Shown piece after piece: positions 26,388 through 37,104 of a stretch of 64,000 nt of DNA. The notes below the pieces were generated by a model that made no database searches, was not told the DNA's origin, and saw nothing but the letters and a program-made list of their open reading frames with translations. How positions within the stretch are numbered: position 1 is the stretch's first letter; each line of letters opens with the position of its first letter. The position numbers and the translations under genes were made by a program. Source of the stretch: Posidoniimonas polymericola (lineage in GTDB: Bacteria > Planctomycetota > Planctomycetia > Pirellulales > Lacipirellulaceae); contig NZ_SJPO01000003.1 of the NCBI RefSeq assembly GCF_007859935.1, forward strand, positions 206,827-270,826, read 5' to 3'.

Positions 26388-26912
26388 CTAGCCAATCGAC
26401 CCCGGGTTGTCGTCGCCGCTTCCGCCCGACTCCAGGTACGCAGTCAGCATGATCTGCGCCGCGAGCGCGTCGAGCCGTGCCTGGCGTTTCTTCTTGGTCA
26501 GGTTGGCCGCCTGCAGGATCTCCTCGGCGTGGGCCGAGGTGTAGCGCTCGTCGAAGTAATCGACCGGCACGCCGGTCAATTCGATGAGCCAGCGGCCGAA
26601 CTGCCGGGCCTCAAGGCTCTTTTGGCTCTCGTCGCCGTTGAGGTGCACTGGCAGCCCCACGACCCACCTCGCCAGCCGCTCTTCGTTAGCGAGCTGCTTG
26701 AAGTACTGCGCGTCGAGCCGCTCGCTGCGGCGGTTGTAGTTCTCGTAGGGCGACGCCATCGAGACCTCGAGGTCGCCGATCGCAATGCCGATGCGCACCG
26801 TGCCGTAGTCGATCCCCGCGACGCGGTTTGAGTCCGGAAACGGTGGCGCCGGCGGGGAAGGCTCCGCGCCACCCTCTTCCCCTTTCCACTTTCCGCTTTC
26901 CCCTTTGCTCAC
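26388..26912 (-). CDS. ruvX: RuvX/YqgF-type Holliday junction resolvase homologue
   Basis: A 174-residue RNase H-fold nuclease (YqgF), linked to Holliday junction resolution and pre-16S rRNA processing. Motifs: GIDYGTVRIGIAIGD (catalytic Asp), VVGLPVHLNGDES, DERYTSAHAEEIL and LDALAAQIML (second Asp). GTG at 26912 overlaps the manC stop in the arrangement GTGA, so the genes are coupled. It gives ~30 low-complexity Gly/Glu/Pro/Ser residues before the fold, longer than usual (~140 residues); an internal later start cannot be excluded. Confidence 0.88.
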   Translation of the reverse strand: MSKGESGKWKGEEGGAEPSPPAPPFPDSNRVAGIDYGTVRIGIAIGDLEVSMASPYENYNRRSERLDAQYFKQLANEERLARWVVGLPVHLNGDESQKSLEARQFGRWLIELTGVPVDYFDERYTSAHAEEILQAANLTKKKRQARLDALAAQIMLTAYLESGGSGDDNPGSIG

Positions 26913-27991
26913 AGATGTTCGCTCCAGCCCCGCGCCTCGAGCTCCTTCACCACCTTGCGGATGCTCTCCTCGTCGTGCTTGCTGGCGACCAGCGTGGCGT
27001 CCGCCGTGTGCACGACGATGCAGTCCTTCAGGCCGAGCGTCACGATCAGGTGGTCGTCGCTCGAACGCACGATCGAGCCCTCGGTGTTGAAGCCCAGGTG
27101 CTTGCCGACAATCGTGTTGCCGTTCTCGTCCTCGCCCAGCCGCCGGGTGAGCGACTGCCAGCCGCCGAGGTCGTCCCACTCGAAGGGCGCCTCGATCACG
27201 GCGACGTCCGTCGCGTGCTCCATCACGGCGTAGTCGATGCTGATCCCCTCGATGGCGGTAAACTCCTGGTCGAACAAGGCGTCGCGGTCGGGCGTGTTCC
27301 AGGCGTCGACGATCAGCTCCAGGTGCTCGAGCATCGCCGGCTGCCGCTCACGCAACGCGTCGAGGATAGTCGCCGCCCTCCAGACGAAGATGCCGCTGTT
27401 CCAGTAGAAGTCGCCCGACTCGAGGTACTCGGCGGCGGTGTTACCATTAGGCTTCTCGACAAACCGGGCGACCTGGTACGCCGGCGCGCCGGCGGCCTTT
27501 AGCGATTCACTCCGCTGGATGTAGCCAAAGATCTCCGCCGGGTAGGTCGGCTTGATGCCGAAGGTCACGATCCGGCCCGGGCTCTCGGCGATCAGCTTGT
27601 CGGCCTGCTTTACTGCGGCCTGGAACGCGGCGCTGTCGGGGATGACGTGGTCGGCCGGGCAGACCAGCATCGTGGCGTCGGGGTCGCCGGCGACGCGGGT
27701 GACCAGCAGGGCAGCCAGCCCGATGCACGGCGCGGTGTCCCGCTTGCACGGCTCGCCCACCACGGCGCCCTCGGCCAGCTCCGGCAGCTGTTCCCGCACG
27801 CCGTCGACCAGCCGCCGGTTGGTGACCACCATCCGCCGCTCGGGCGGGATCAGGTCGCCGAAGCGGCTGCTGGTCTGGCGGATCATGGTCTGGTCACCGA
27901 CCAGCTTGAGCATCTGCTTGGGGGAGTCCGCACGGCTGGCGGGCCAGAAGCGGGTGCCGGATCCTCCGGCCATGATGATCGCGTGAAGCAT
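26909..27991 (-). CDS. manC: Mannose-1-phosphate guanylyltransferase
   Basis: A 360-residue nucleotidyltransferase that makes GDP-mannose from GTP and mannose-1-phosphate for polysaccharide or glycoprotein synthesis. Seen: IIMAGGSGTRFWPASRADSPKQ (pyrophosphorylase signature), VCPADHVI, RFVEKPN and the Asp/Glu pair in YWNSGIFVW. The C-terminal phosphomannose isomerase domain of bifunctional AlgA/ManC enzymes is absent, as expected for the short type. Start ATG 27991. Followed by ruvX with a 4-bp overlap. Confidence 0.93.
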   Translation of the reverse strand: MLHAIIMAGGSGTRFWPASRADSPKQMLKLVGDQTMIRQTSSRFGDLIPPERRMVVTNRRLVDGVREQLPELAEGAVVGEPCKRDTAPCIGLAALLVTRVAGDPDATMLVCPADHVIPDSAAFQAAVKQADKLIAESPGRIVTFGIKPTYPAEIFGYIQRSESLKAAGAPAYQVARFVEKPNGNTAAEYLESGDFYWNSGIFVWRAATILDALRERQPAMLEHLELIVDAWNTPDRDALFDQEFTAIEGISIDYAVMEHATDVAVIEAPFEWDDLGGWQSLTRRLGEDENGNTIVGKHLGFNTEGSIVRSSDDHLIVTLGLKDCIVVHTADATLVASKHDEESIRKVVKELEARGWSEHL

Positions 27992-28074
27992 GAGAGGGGT
28001 AGCTATGAGGGGAGATTGAGAACGAACCAGTAGGATAACAGGCGGCCGATAGCAGCATCAGGTCGGCGGGCCAT

Positions 28075-28101
28075 TAGCCGGCGAGCTACGCCTCGCCGGA
28101 A
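28075..28101 (+). repeat. REP-like hairpin unit 1
   Basis: TAGCCGGCGAG, loop, CTCGCCGG: stem CCGGCGAG (28078-28085) pairs with CTCGCCGG (28092-28099). Shares its 5' TAGCC with three more units nearby. Confidence 0.65.
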
Positions 28102-28426
28102 GCCAGCCGGAGCGGTTCTGTCCCGGCGGGTTTTGTCCACCACTATTCCCGGGTTCCTCTGACTACCTCCGCTAGCGAGCTCATTTGAGACGGCTATAGC
28201 AGCCTCCAACGCATCCCCGCCGGCGAACCAACCCGCTGGGTTTGGTCCCAAAAATCGAGCGGAGGGGACAAAACCCCCCAGCGCACCTGGCCCTCTCGTG
28301 TGTGGCCCCACCAGTTTTGTCCCCGCGCCAACGTTTCCTCGGCTTGGTTGGCGCAGCAACCGCTGGCGGAAGCGAGCAGGCAGCCCGCGAGCACGGACCG
28401 TTTCCGCGAGCGCGCAGCCGCCCCCC

Positions 28427-28452
28427 AAACCGCCGGCTTCCGCCGGTGGCTA
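28427..28452 (-). repeat. REP-like hairpin unit 2
   Basis: Read on the minus strand it starts TAGCCACCGGC, then GGAA, then GCCGGCGG; a 5-bp stem CCGGC/GCCGG. A more diverged member of the TAGCC family. Confidence 0.5.
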
Positions 28453-28561
28453 TTCCCGAGGGGGTCGCCCCCCAAATCGTTTGGTCGAATCTTCTATTGG
28501 ACCGCGCTCGCTACGCCTTTTCTACAAAGAAACGGAGTACATCGAGCCATCCTATGGCCGC

Positions 28562-28658
28562 GTGCCGGGGGCGCTCCCGCAGGGAAGCCCCCGACGATGT
28601 CCCCTCCGCGGCTGGCTGGCCGTCGGGGGCTTCCGCTACCGCGGAGCGCCCCCGGCAC
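28562..28658. repeat. Long near-perfect inverted repeat
   Basis: The left arm 28562-28596 and right arm 28621-28658 are inverted copies except for a central stretch of a few changed or inserted bases; both ends are perfect (GTGCCGGGGGCGCTCC / GGAGCGCCCCCGGCAC and GGAAGCCCCCGACG / CGTCGGGGGCTTCC). The spacer is 24 bases. It would form a very stable cruciform or RNA hairpin. Confidence 0.85.
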
Positions 28659-28694
28659 CCGGGCAGGAGGTATCCACCAGCGAGCCCTGCCAGC

Positions 28695-28900
28695 GTGTGG
28701 CAGCGACTTTCGCCCGCGAGGACGTTCGCCAGCCGACAGGTTACGACCGGGCGAAAGTCGGTGTCGCTTGCGACAAGAGGCGAACACGCCGCAAGCGTAC
28801 TTCGAGGCCGCAATGCCTCCTGTGCTGACGCCCACCGACTGTCGTTCGAATGAGTCCACCTGCTGGCCGGCCGCGGTGCGAACGAAAGTCGCTGCCACAC
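28695..28900. repeat. Nested inverted repeats around GACTTTCGC
   Basis: GTGTGGCAGCGACTTTCG at 28695-28712 is exactly inverted at 28883-28900. Inside, GACTTTCGCCCG (28705-28716) is exactly inverted at 28748-28759. The left arm can thus pair with either partner. Confidence 0.8.
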
Positions 28901-28939
28901 GGCGCGTCGGGCTTGTACTGGGGCGAAGCCAATCTGCCC

Positions 28940-28965
28940 TAGCCGACGGATTACATCCGTCGGAC
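28940..28965 (+). repeat. REP-like hairpin unit 3
   Basis: TAGCCGACGGATTACATCCG continues into TCGG; stem CCGACGGAT/ATCCGTCGG with loop TAC. Nearly identical to unit 4 in opposite orientation, with a compensating C/T and G/A change in the stem. Confidence 0.75.
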
Positions 28966-29012
28966 GACCCCGGTGTTGAGGCGATCCACGAGGCGAACTC
29001 CTCCCCGCGGCC

Positions 29013-29037
29013 TCCGATGGATGTAATCCATCGGCTA
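29013..29037 (-). repeat. REP-like hairpin unit 4
   Basis: On the minus strand TAGCCGATGGATTACATCCA continues into TCGG. Compared with unit 3, both arms carry the paired change (C to T and G to A), keeping the stem. Confidence 0.75.
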
Positions 29038-29369
29038 CTGGGCAGCGTGTCGAGCTCTTTACTGGGGAGCAGCGACCGTCGGCCGACAGCCCTGTTTGTC
29101 GGTGGCACTGTCCAGCTTGCTGGCAGTGGGAAGCGGGAGCCGAGTTCGCACCGCCAGACGAGCTGCAGTGGTGCTCGGCGCCACAAGACGCTCAGGAGTT
29201 TCACGCCGATGCGTAGTAGAGCCTCGCCATGGCGGCTGAGGTGATGAGCACCGACAGCAGTTTCGGAGCCCGACAAGTCCCCCCGATAACGTAATTCGGC
29301 TCAGTTGCCGGCCGCCCGCGGAGAGCGGGCTACAGACCAACAACAACATCATATCGCGGGCGCAGCCGG

Positions 29370-29660
29370 TCAACTGCAGCCGGTGGTTAGGTGCCTCAGT
29401 CGTAGTAAAAGGTATTCGTCGGTCCATTCGTCCAGACCCGCGTTGTAATGCTCGTTGACAAGTTCGTCCATGAACTCTTCAAGTTCGGCGTCTTCAGGCT
29501 CTTTATCGAAGCGGATTCGATAAGCCTTGGTTGCCATGTCATGCGTGAGCGTGTCACGCAGCCGCTGTACAACCTCATCGACTTCGGTGGTGTCCGATTC
29601 TGAGTCGTCGCGGAAGTCGTAGCTTTCTGGATCGTCTTCGTCGTATGTCATCCCCGGCAC
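29370..29660 (-). CDS. Small acidic hypothetical protein
   Basis: A 96-residue protein, very acidic in the first 30 residues (TYDEDDPESYDFRDDSESD), then amphipathic helices (VQRLRDTLTHDM, EEFMDELVNEHYNAG). No motif recognised. Base composition is clearly less GC-rich than that of neighbouring genes, which may mean a transferred or recently formed gene. Start either ATG 29660 or the ATG three codons on. It stands alone beside the repeat island. Codon pattern and helix regularity favour a real gene, but only moderately. Confidence 0.55.
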   Translation of the reverse strand: MPGMTYDEDDPESYDFRDDSESDTTEVDEVVQRLRDTLTHDMATKAYRIRFDKEPEDAELEEFMDELVNEHYNAGLDEWTDEYLLLRLRHLTTGCS

Positions 29661-29975
29661 CTAACGATAAATGGACAGAAACGAATCTGCCTAAGCCATT
29701 ATTCAAGCAGCCCAATTGTCGCCGCAAACGCAACCGGCGGCAAGCTTTGCTGCAACGCGAAGCGGGAGTCGTCGAGTTAGGCAGAATCAACGAAGTAGCA
29801 GGCGAAAGCGGATCCAGCAGGGTCTGCAGGGCTCCAGCCAACTGCCCGCGGGGGAACTCACCTCTGTCATTTCCGGAACCCCTGAATCTACGCCGGCTTC
29901 ATCGTCCTGCGTCCATCAAGCGGTCACTGAAAGCGGCAGTCGTGGGGCTGCTACCCTGCTCCCCAACCCAGCGAT
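29661..29975. other. Intergenic region between the acidic protein gene and thiE
   Basis: About 315 bp with no credible gene. It probably holds the minus-strand promoter of the acidic protein gene and the 3' end of the thiE transcript. I see no strong hairpin or repeat in it. Confidence 0.4.
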
Positions 29976-31019
29976 TCAGTCCCCAGCCACAAGCCCAGCC
30001 ATCAATCCCCGAGCCGCCGCAGCCGGATCGGCCGCCGCAGTGACCGCCGAGGCGACCGCAATGCGTTTCGCGCCGGTCGCTACGACCTTCGGCAGGTTCT
30101 CTACCGTGATTCCCCCAATGGCGAACGTCGGCAGGCTCACCTCCGTGGAGACCTCGCCCAGGTAGTCGAGCCCGGCAAACGACTCGAAGCTCTTCGTCTT
30201 CGATTCGAACGTGGGCCCCGCGCCGAGGTAGCTGGCGCCGTCGAGCACGGCTTGTCGGGCCTGCGCTAAGTTGTGGGTCGACACGCCGATCAGGGCTTCG
30301 GCGCCGAGGATCCGCCGCGCGTCGGCGACCGTCAGGTCTTCTTGCCCGAGGTGGACGCCGTCGGCCGCGGCGGCGGCGGCGATGTCGGCGCGGTCGTTGA
30401 TGAGGGCGAGGGTCGGCGTGCCGCGGGTCGCCTGGACGAGCGCGCGGGCCCGGTCGAGCAGCGCGCGGCTTTCGAGTTGCTTGTCGCGCAGCTGCAGCAT
30501 CCCGACGCCGGCGGCGACCAGTATGTCGACTAAGCGTTTAAACCGTTCGCCGTCCGGCCCGCCGTCGATCAGCACGCAGAGGCGGCAATCGGTCAGCCGC
30601 GCGCCGCAGCCGCGGAGCGTGTCGAGCGCCTTCTCCAGGGTGTAGGTGCGGTAGCGGAGCTGCTCGGCGCCGGCGACCAGGCGGCCGTCGATTAGTTTGC
30701 CGTACTCCTCGATGCTGCGGAGCGACTGCTCGACCCGCTTTAGGCTGGCGGCGCAGACGTCCCAGGGGGTCGCCCTGGTGCGCTCGGCGTCGGTCGTGAT
30801 CGTGGCGCCGACATCGCCCGGTGTGTCGCGGGCGGCGTGCAGCCATTCGTGCGGCAGGCAGCTCTGGGCGAGCGCGTTGAGGTCGTGCCGCAGTTGTTTG
30901 GCGGATTTCGACAGGTGTCCATCGTCCAGCACGAATCGCGAATAATCCTCTACCACCCGCAGCCCCTCGGCGGCGCGGTTGAGCGAAGCGTCCAAGATCC
31001 TCAGCGTGGCGGCGTCCAT
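29976..31019 (-). CDS. thiE: ThiD2-ThiE fusion, thiamine-phosphate synthase
   Basis: A 347-residue two-domain protein. Residues 1-~140 (LRILDASLNRAAEGLRVVED at 6-25, then LRHDLNAL) match the ThiD2 domain, proposed to phosphorylate HMP phosphate. Residues ~145-340 form the ThiE TIM barrel, which joins HMP-PP and thiazole phosphate to thiamine phosphate: MLQLRDKQL, ALINDRADIA, GVHLGQEDL, IGVSTHN, YLGAGPTFESKTK, AIGGI. ATG at 31019 begins the ThiD2 domain. Such fusions are known in planctomycetes and Aquificae. The preceding gene ends 5 bp upstream. No TPP riboswitch motif was visible upstream of either gene. Confidence 0.92.
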   Translation of the reverse strand: MDAATLRILDASLNRAAEGLRVVEDYSRFVLDDGHLSKSAKQLRHDLNALAQSCLPHEWLHAARDTPGDVGATITTDAERTRATPWDVCAASLKRVEQSLRSIEEYGKLIDGRLVAGAEQLRYRTYTLEKALDTLRGCGARLTDCRLCVLIDGGPDGERFKRLVDILVAAGVGMLQLRDKQLESRALLDRARALVQATRGTPTLALINDRADIAAAAAADGVHLGQEDLTVADARRILGAEALIGVSTHNLAQARQAVLDGASYLGAGPTFESKTKSFESFAGLDYLGEVSTEVSLPTFAIGGITVENLPKVVATGAKRIAVASAVTAAADPAAAARGLMAGLVAGD

Positions 31020-31024
31020 GTGGG

Positions 31025-31318
31025 CTACTGCCTGTCGATGAAGTAGGCGGCCACTGCCGCGGCCGAGGCGATCGGCACCAGCAGCAGCTCGATGGCCAGC
31101 ATCGCCAACAGCTGCCAGGTTTGATTGCCACGCGAGCCGGCCTTGGCCATCGCCCACAGCGTGATCAGGCTGCTGGTGAAGAACGCAATCGGGAGCGAGA
31201 TCAGCAGCGACTGCCGCAGCGTGAGGCCCAGCCACTGGGTAACCGCGATGCCGGCCACGACGACACTCAGCACCGTGAAGCCGGAGCGGAGCAAGAAACT
31301 TGCGGTGCTGGAGTTCAT
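31025..31318 (-). CDS. Small integral membrane protein
   Basis: A 97-residue protein with three hydrophobic helices (about 8-28, 35-56 and 68-92). ATG 31318 is the only good start. The stop is 5 bp before the thiD2-thiE start, so the two are probably co-transcribed. No family recognised; with the fusion gene it may belong to a thiamine-related unit, but nothing in the sequence proves it. Confidence 0.7.
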   Translation of the reverse strand: MNSSTASFLLRSGFTVLSVVVAGIAVTQWLGLTLRQSLLISLPIAFFTSSLITLWAMAKAGSRGNQTWQLLAMLAIELLLVPIASAAAVAAYFIDRQ

Positions 31319-31614
31319 CTAGGGGCTTGGCGGGGTTTAGGGGGTGGCGGCGGTGCGAAGCGATCTCGCCGGGATCGACACCCTCCGTTATCTTCCGCTT
31401 GGTTGGCAGCGAAAAGGGCGCGTACCTGCCAAACCGCGTATTTTCTCTCGCCACAGCGTGGTCTGCCCCGCAGCGAAATACGCATTATGCTAACTGCTCT
31501 AAACCGTTGTCAGTGCAAGGCTTGCTGGGATTCCCCCGTGTCTGGGAGCCCGGCTGAGGCTCGTTTGGCCCCGCGATTTGCAACGCACGCTACCGCTACT
31601 GGGAGTTCGACCAC

Positions 31615-32247
31615 ATGAGCAAGCCGTCCCGCCGACGCCGAGCCCACTGGTTGGCCTACCTGTGGCCGGGGCTCCCGCACTTGTGGGTCAGCGGCTCGAT
31701 GGCCGGCCTGGCTCTAGCGGTAGCCTTTACGGTGCTGCTGAATGTTTTGATACTGGCGACTGTTGTGTGGCCGCAGTGGCTGGCGCCGCGGGTGCAATTG
31801 GCGTGCGGCGCCTCGGTGGCACTGCTCTGGGTCGCCGCGTTGATTGAAACCCGTGGCGAGCTAAGACGCTTGGCCATGCAGCGGGAAACGGCGGAGCAGC
31901 TTGCCGCCGACCCCGACCTGGAGTCGATCGACCCGGCGGATAACCGACGCTCCGACGCCCTGCTGCGTCTGGCGCAGCGGCACTACCTGCGGGCCGAGTG
32001 GTCCGACGCCGAGCGTTCGTTGCGGCAGCTGCTCAAACGAGACCCCGAGGACACCGAAGCGCAGCTGCTGCTGGCCGACACCCACCGCCTGATGGGCCGT
32101 CCGGTCGACGCGTTGCGACGGTTACGACGATTAAGCACTAAGGAGCAGGCCGACCGCTGGCGATTTGAGGTCGATCGAGAGATCGCCCGCCTGGAATCAA
32201 CGGACGAGCCCGCACAACAAGACGAGGCCCCTCGACCGGCCGCATAA
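31615..32247 (+). CDS. Membrane-anchored TPR protein
   Basis: A 210-residue protein. Two N-terminal hydrophobic helices (about 27-52 and 58-78) are followed by a soluble part with TPR-like helices: LLRLAQRHYLRAEWSDAERSL (~116-136), then LKRDPEDTEAQLLLADTHRLMGRPVDALRRL (~138-168). The tail is acidic. TPR repeats bind other proteins, so this may be a membrane assembly factor. Start ATG 31615. A 200-bp gap separates it from clpC. Confidence 0.75.
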   Translation: MSKPSRRRRAHWLAYLWPGLPHLWVSGSMAGLALAVAFTVLLNVLILATVVWPQWLAPRVQLACGASVALLWVAALIETRGELRRLAMQRETAEQLAADPDLESIDPADNRRSDALLRLAQRHYLRAEWSDAERSLRQLLKRDPEDTEAQLLLADTHRLMGRPVDALRRLRRLSTKEQADRWRFEVDREIARLESTDEPAQQDEAPRPAA

Positions 32248-32447
32248 ATCCCCCAGATTGGCGAGCTCGGATAGCTCTATCGTCTCCAGCCGCCTAGAAT
32301 TCCGTAGAGCCGAAAAGACAGTCACCTAAAACTAACGCCCATTAGCGACGCCGCCTCGCCGCGTCGCGACCCACGTCGCCCTGCGGGGCAGCCGCCGCCG
32401 CCGCCCTCGGCGACGGACCTCGAGAACAGACACAACGGAGAGACGCC

Positions 32448-35018
<2,571 letters not shown>

Positions 35019-35046
35019 GCCCAAGGCCGACCACTTCACGGCGAAC

Positions 35047-35085
35047 AACACGCCGGGGCGATTGCTCGCCCCGGCGTGTTTCTTT
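35047..35085 (+). terminator. Rho-independent terminator of clpC
   Basis: Perfect 15-bp stem AACACGCCGGGGCGA (35047-35061) / TCGCCCCGGCGTGTT (35066-35080) with a four-base loop, followed by TCTTT. Confidence 0.85.
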
Positions 35086-35150
35086 GTATACTCGCAGGGA
35101 GAACGCCGGCCGCCGGGGCCGGCGGCCGAGCCTCCTCCGCGGGCGCGTCC

Positions 35151-35783
35151 ATGGCTGAACCGAGCAGTCCCTTCGACGACGCCGACGACGGCCCGGCCGC
35201 TCCGCCGGTCAAGCGATGGCGCCGCCCGTGGTGGCGGTGGAACATCGTGACGCTGTTCGTCGCGTTGTTTGTGTACGCCTGGGTGCGTGAGCTGGCGGCC
35301 TTCTCGCCCGGCGCCACCTGGATGGGCGTCGTCACGCTGTTCTTCTGCTGGGGGGTCGTCCCGATGCTGTTTGTCGGCACGCCGCTGACCACGTTTGAAC
35401 CCCCGCCGGACTACAACGCCACAACCGTGCCGGTGCTCGACGAGCCGCACAACGAGTTCCATCAGGCGGCCCGCCGCCGCCCGGGGCCGCGGCCGGGCGA
35501 CTACCGCGCTGAGCTGATGCTCATCGGGCTCAGGCGGTTCTCGGTGGTGATGATGTTTGCCGGGGTCGTTGGCGGCGCGGCGGCGCTGGCGATGGCGATC
35601 ATGCAGTACAGCCAGCTGGGACTGGGCCGCTATGGGTATGGCTCCTTCGGCCCTGGGGTGGCGGTGTTCTTCACGTTTGTGGGTGTGCTCGTCACTCCGC
35701 TCTCGGTGATCTTGGCCGCCGGCGTCCTCTACACCCTGACCGTCATCGCCGATCGGCTGCGGAAGGAACCGAGTGACCACTGA
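35151..35783 (+). CDS. Hypothetical membrane protein
   Basis: A 210-residue protein with a short acidic N-terminus, a basic RRPWWRW patch and four or so hydrophobic segments (about 27-45, 52-72, 135-155, 167-195). A Pro/Arg-rich loop (ARRRPGPRPGDYR) separates the halves. ATG 35151 is preferred because the earlier in-frame residues overlap the terminator. Overlaps the next gene by 11 bp. No family recognised. Confidence 0.75.
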   Translation: MAEPSSPFDDADDGPAAPPVKRWRRPWWRWNIVTLFVALFVYAWVRELAAFSPGATWMGVVTLFFCWGVVPMLFVGTPLTTFEPPPDYNATTVPVLDEPHNEFHQAARRRPGPRPGDYRAELMLIGLRRFSVVMMFAGVVGGAAALAMAIMQYSQLGLGRYGYGSFGPGVAVFFTFVGVLVTPLSVILAAGVLYTLTVIADRLRKEPSDH

Positions 35784-36093
35784 AGCCGACAAGCCGACCG
35801 AGCCGCGGCGACCGTGGTGGTTCACCTCCCGCGGGCTGGTGGTGATCGCCATCGTGTTTGTGCTCGGCGTGCTGGTGGCGGCGCCGCTGCTGTCGCTGGT
35901 GACCCACGTCGGCTGGCTGATTGTGTTGCTGGCGCTCACCGGCTGGCTGGTCGTGCCGGACCTGCACTGGGTTTGGCGTGAGCACCCGGAGGTCTTCCGC
36001 CGCGTGCTGCGGCTGCTGACCAACGCCCGCACGGTGCGGGTGCTGCTGTACCTGGCGGTCGCTTACGCGTGGGCGTTGGTGCTGTTCAACTGA
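35773..36093 (+). CDS. Small hypothetical membrane protein
   Basis: A 106-residue protein starting with GTG at 35773 inside the previous gene's last codons. Contains a charged start (TTEADKPTEPRRPWW), two long hydrophobic stretches (about 22-62) and a third at the end (about 87-105). Likely co-translated with the gene before it, and the RRPWW motif repeats that gene's RRPWWRW, so the two may form a complex or come from a common origin. Confidence 0.7.
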   Translation: MTTEADKPTEPRRPWWFTSRGLVVIAIVFVLGVLVAAPLLSLVTHVGWLIVLLALTGWLVVPDLHWVWREHPEVFRRVLRLLTNARTVRVLLYLAVAYAWALVLFN

Positions 36094-36240
36094 GGCCGCC
36101 AAGGCGGGCCGAGCAGGCGACTGCGTCGCATGCCCTGCTAGCGTTGGTGGGCCCGCAGGGATTTCTCAAGCCGCGCAACCGTCAAAGTCGATAGAGTGTG
36201 ACGGGCGCCGCTGCGCGCCGCGACTTTACCGGAGCCATGG

Positions 36241-37104
36241 ATGTCGACCGCCGAGAGAGAAGCCGCCGCCCCGCGACCGCCCGGGATCCTCCAGGGCGTG
36301 CGTGAGTCGCTGATCGACCTGGGCGACGTCGTGCTGAGCACGATCGAGAGCGTCGGCGACATCGTGCTGTTCGGCGCCCGGACCGTCGGCTGGACGTTCA
36401 CCCGGCTGCCCAACGCCGAGACCCTGCTGATCAGCCTGTACCAGATCGGCGTGCGGAGCCTGCCGGTGGTCGCCCTGACGGGGACCTTCATCGGCATGGT
36501 GCTGGCGGTGCAGGCGTACTACCAGTTCCGCACCTTCGGGATGGAGACGCGCCTCGGCGCGATGATCAACCTGTCGATGTACCGCGAGCTTGGTCCGGTG
36601 CTGGCGGCCACGATGCTGGCCGGTCGGATCGGCAGCTCGATCGCGGCGGAGCTCGGCACGATGCGCGTCACCGAGCAGATCGACGCGCTCGAGTCGCTCG
36701 GCGCCAACCCGCTGCGGTACCTGGTGGTGCCGCGGCTGCTGGCGTGTCTGCTGATGATCCCCGCGCTCACGATCATGGCGATGCTGATGGGCGTGGCGGG
36801 CGGGGCCTACTACTGCATCTACATCTACGACGTCGACTCGTTCTTCTACTTCAACAACGCCAACGAGGCGGCCGGCGCGTGGGACGTCTGGTACGGCGTC
36901 ATCAAGAGCTTCTTCTTCGGCGGAGCGATCGCCATCATCAGCTGCTACCGCGGCTTCAACTGCGACCCGGGCGCCGAGGGCGTCGGCCGCGCGTCGACCA
37001 TCGCGTTCGTGCAGTCGTTCGTCGTGATCCTGGTGATGGACCTCGGGTTGAGCATCATGCTCGACAAGGTCTACTTCCTGGTCTGGCCCGAGGAGGCGCT
37101 CTGA
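36241..37104 (+). CDS. mlaE: MlaE-family ABC transporter permease
   Basis: A 287-residue inner-membrane permease of the Mla/TTG2-type lipid transport system. Seen: GTFIGMVLAVQAYYQFRTFG, ARELGPVLAA-like YRELGPVLAATMLAGRIGSSIAAELGTM, the MlaE hallmark, and EQIDALESLGANPLRYLVVPR. Several hydrophobic helices follow. The first ~70 residues are an amphipathic N-terminal region. Start ATG 36241. The next gene overlaps the stop as TGATG, so the two are coupled. Confidence 0.93.
   Translation: MSTAEREAAAPRPPGILQGVRESLIDLGDVVLSTIESVGDIVLFGARTVGWTFTRLPNAETLLISLYQIGVRSLPVVALTGTFIGMVLAVQAYYQFRTFGMETRLGAMINLSMYRELGPVLAATMLAGRIGSSIAAELGTMRVTEQIDALESLGANPLRYLVVPRLLACLLMIPALTIMAMLMGVAGGAYYCIYIYDVDSFFYFNNANEAAGAWDVWYGVIKSFFFGGAIAIISCYRGFNCDPGAEGVGRASTIAFVQSFVVILVMDLGLSIMLDKVYFLVWPEEAL

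Larger units (their letters stand above)
27992..29369. other. Gene-poor island rich in hairpin repeats
   Basis: About 1.4 kb without a credible gene between manC and a small acidic protein. Frames on both strands are Arg/Pro/Ser-rich and cross each other. It contains four REP-like hairpin units beginning TAGCC, a long inverted repeat at 28562-28658, a perfect 18-bp inverted repeat (28695-28712 / 28883-28900), and three copies of a TTTTGTCC/GGACAAAA motif at about 28131, 28266 and 28316. These are listed separately. Confidence 0.7.

Noticed and set aside
28494-29276. 260-residue minus-strand frame in the repeat island
   Set aside because: It spans several inverted repeats, competes with equally long frames on the other strand, and has no motif.
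31319-31614. Possible TPP riboswitch upstream of the membrane protein/thiD2-thiE genes
   Set aside because: The conserved CTGAGA and ACCTGA elements are not found in the right order; only a loose GCGTATTT/AAATACGC inverted repeat is seen.
32248-32447. CIRCE-type heat-shock operator before clpC
   Set aside because: No TTAGCACTC/GAGTGCTAA inverted repeat in the 200 bp upstream.
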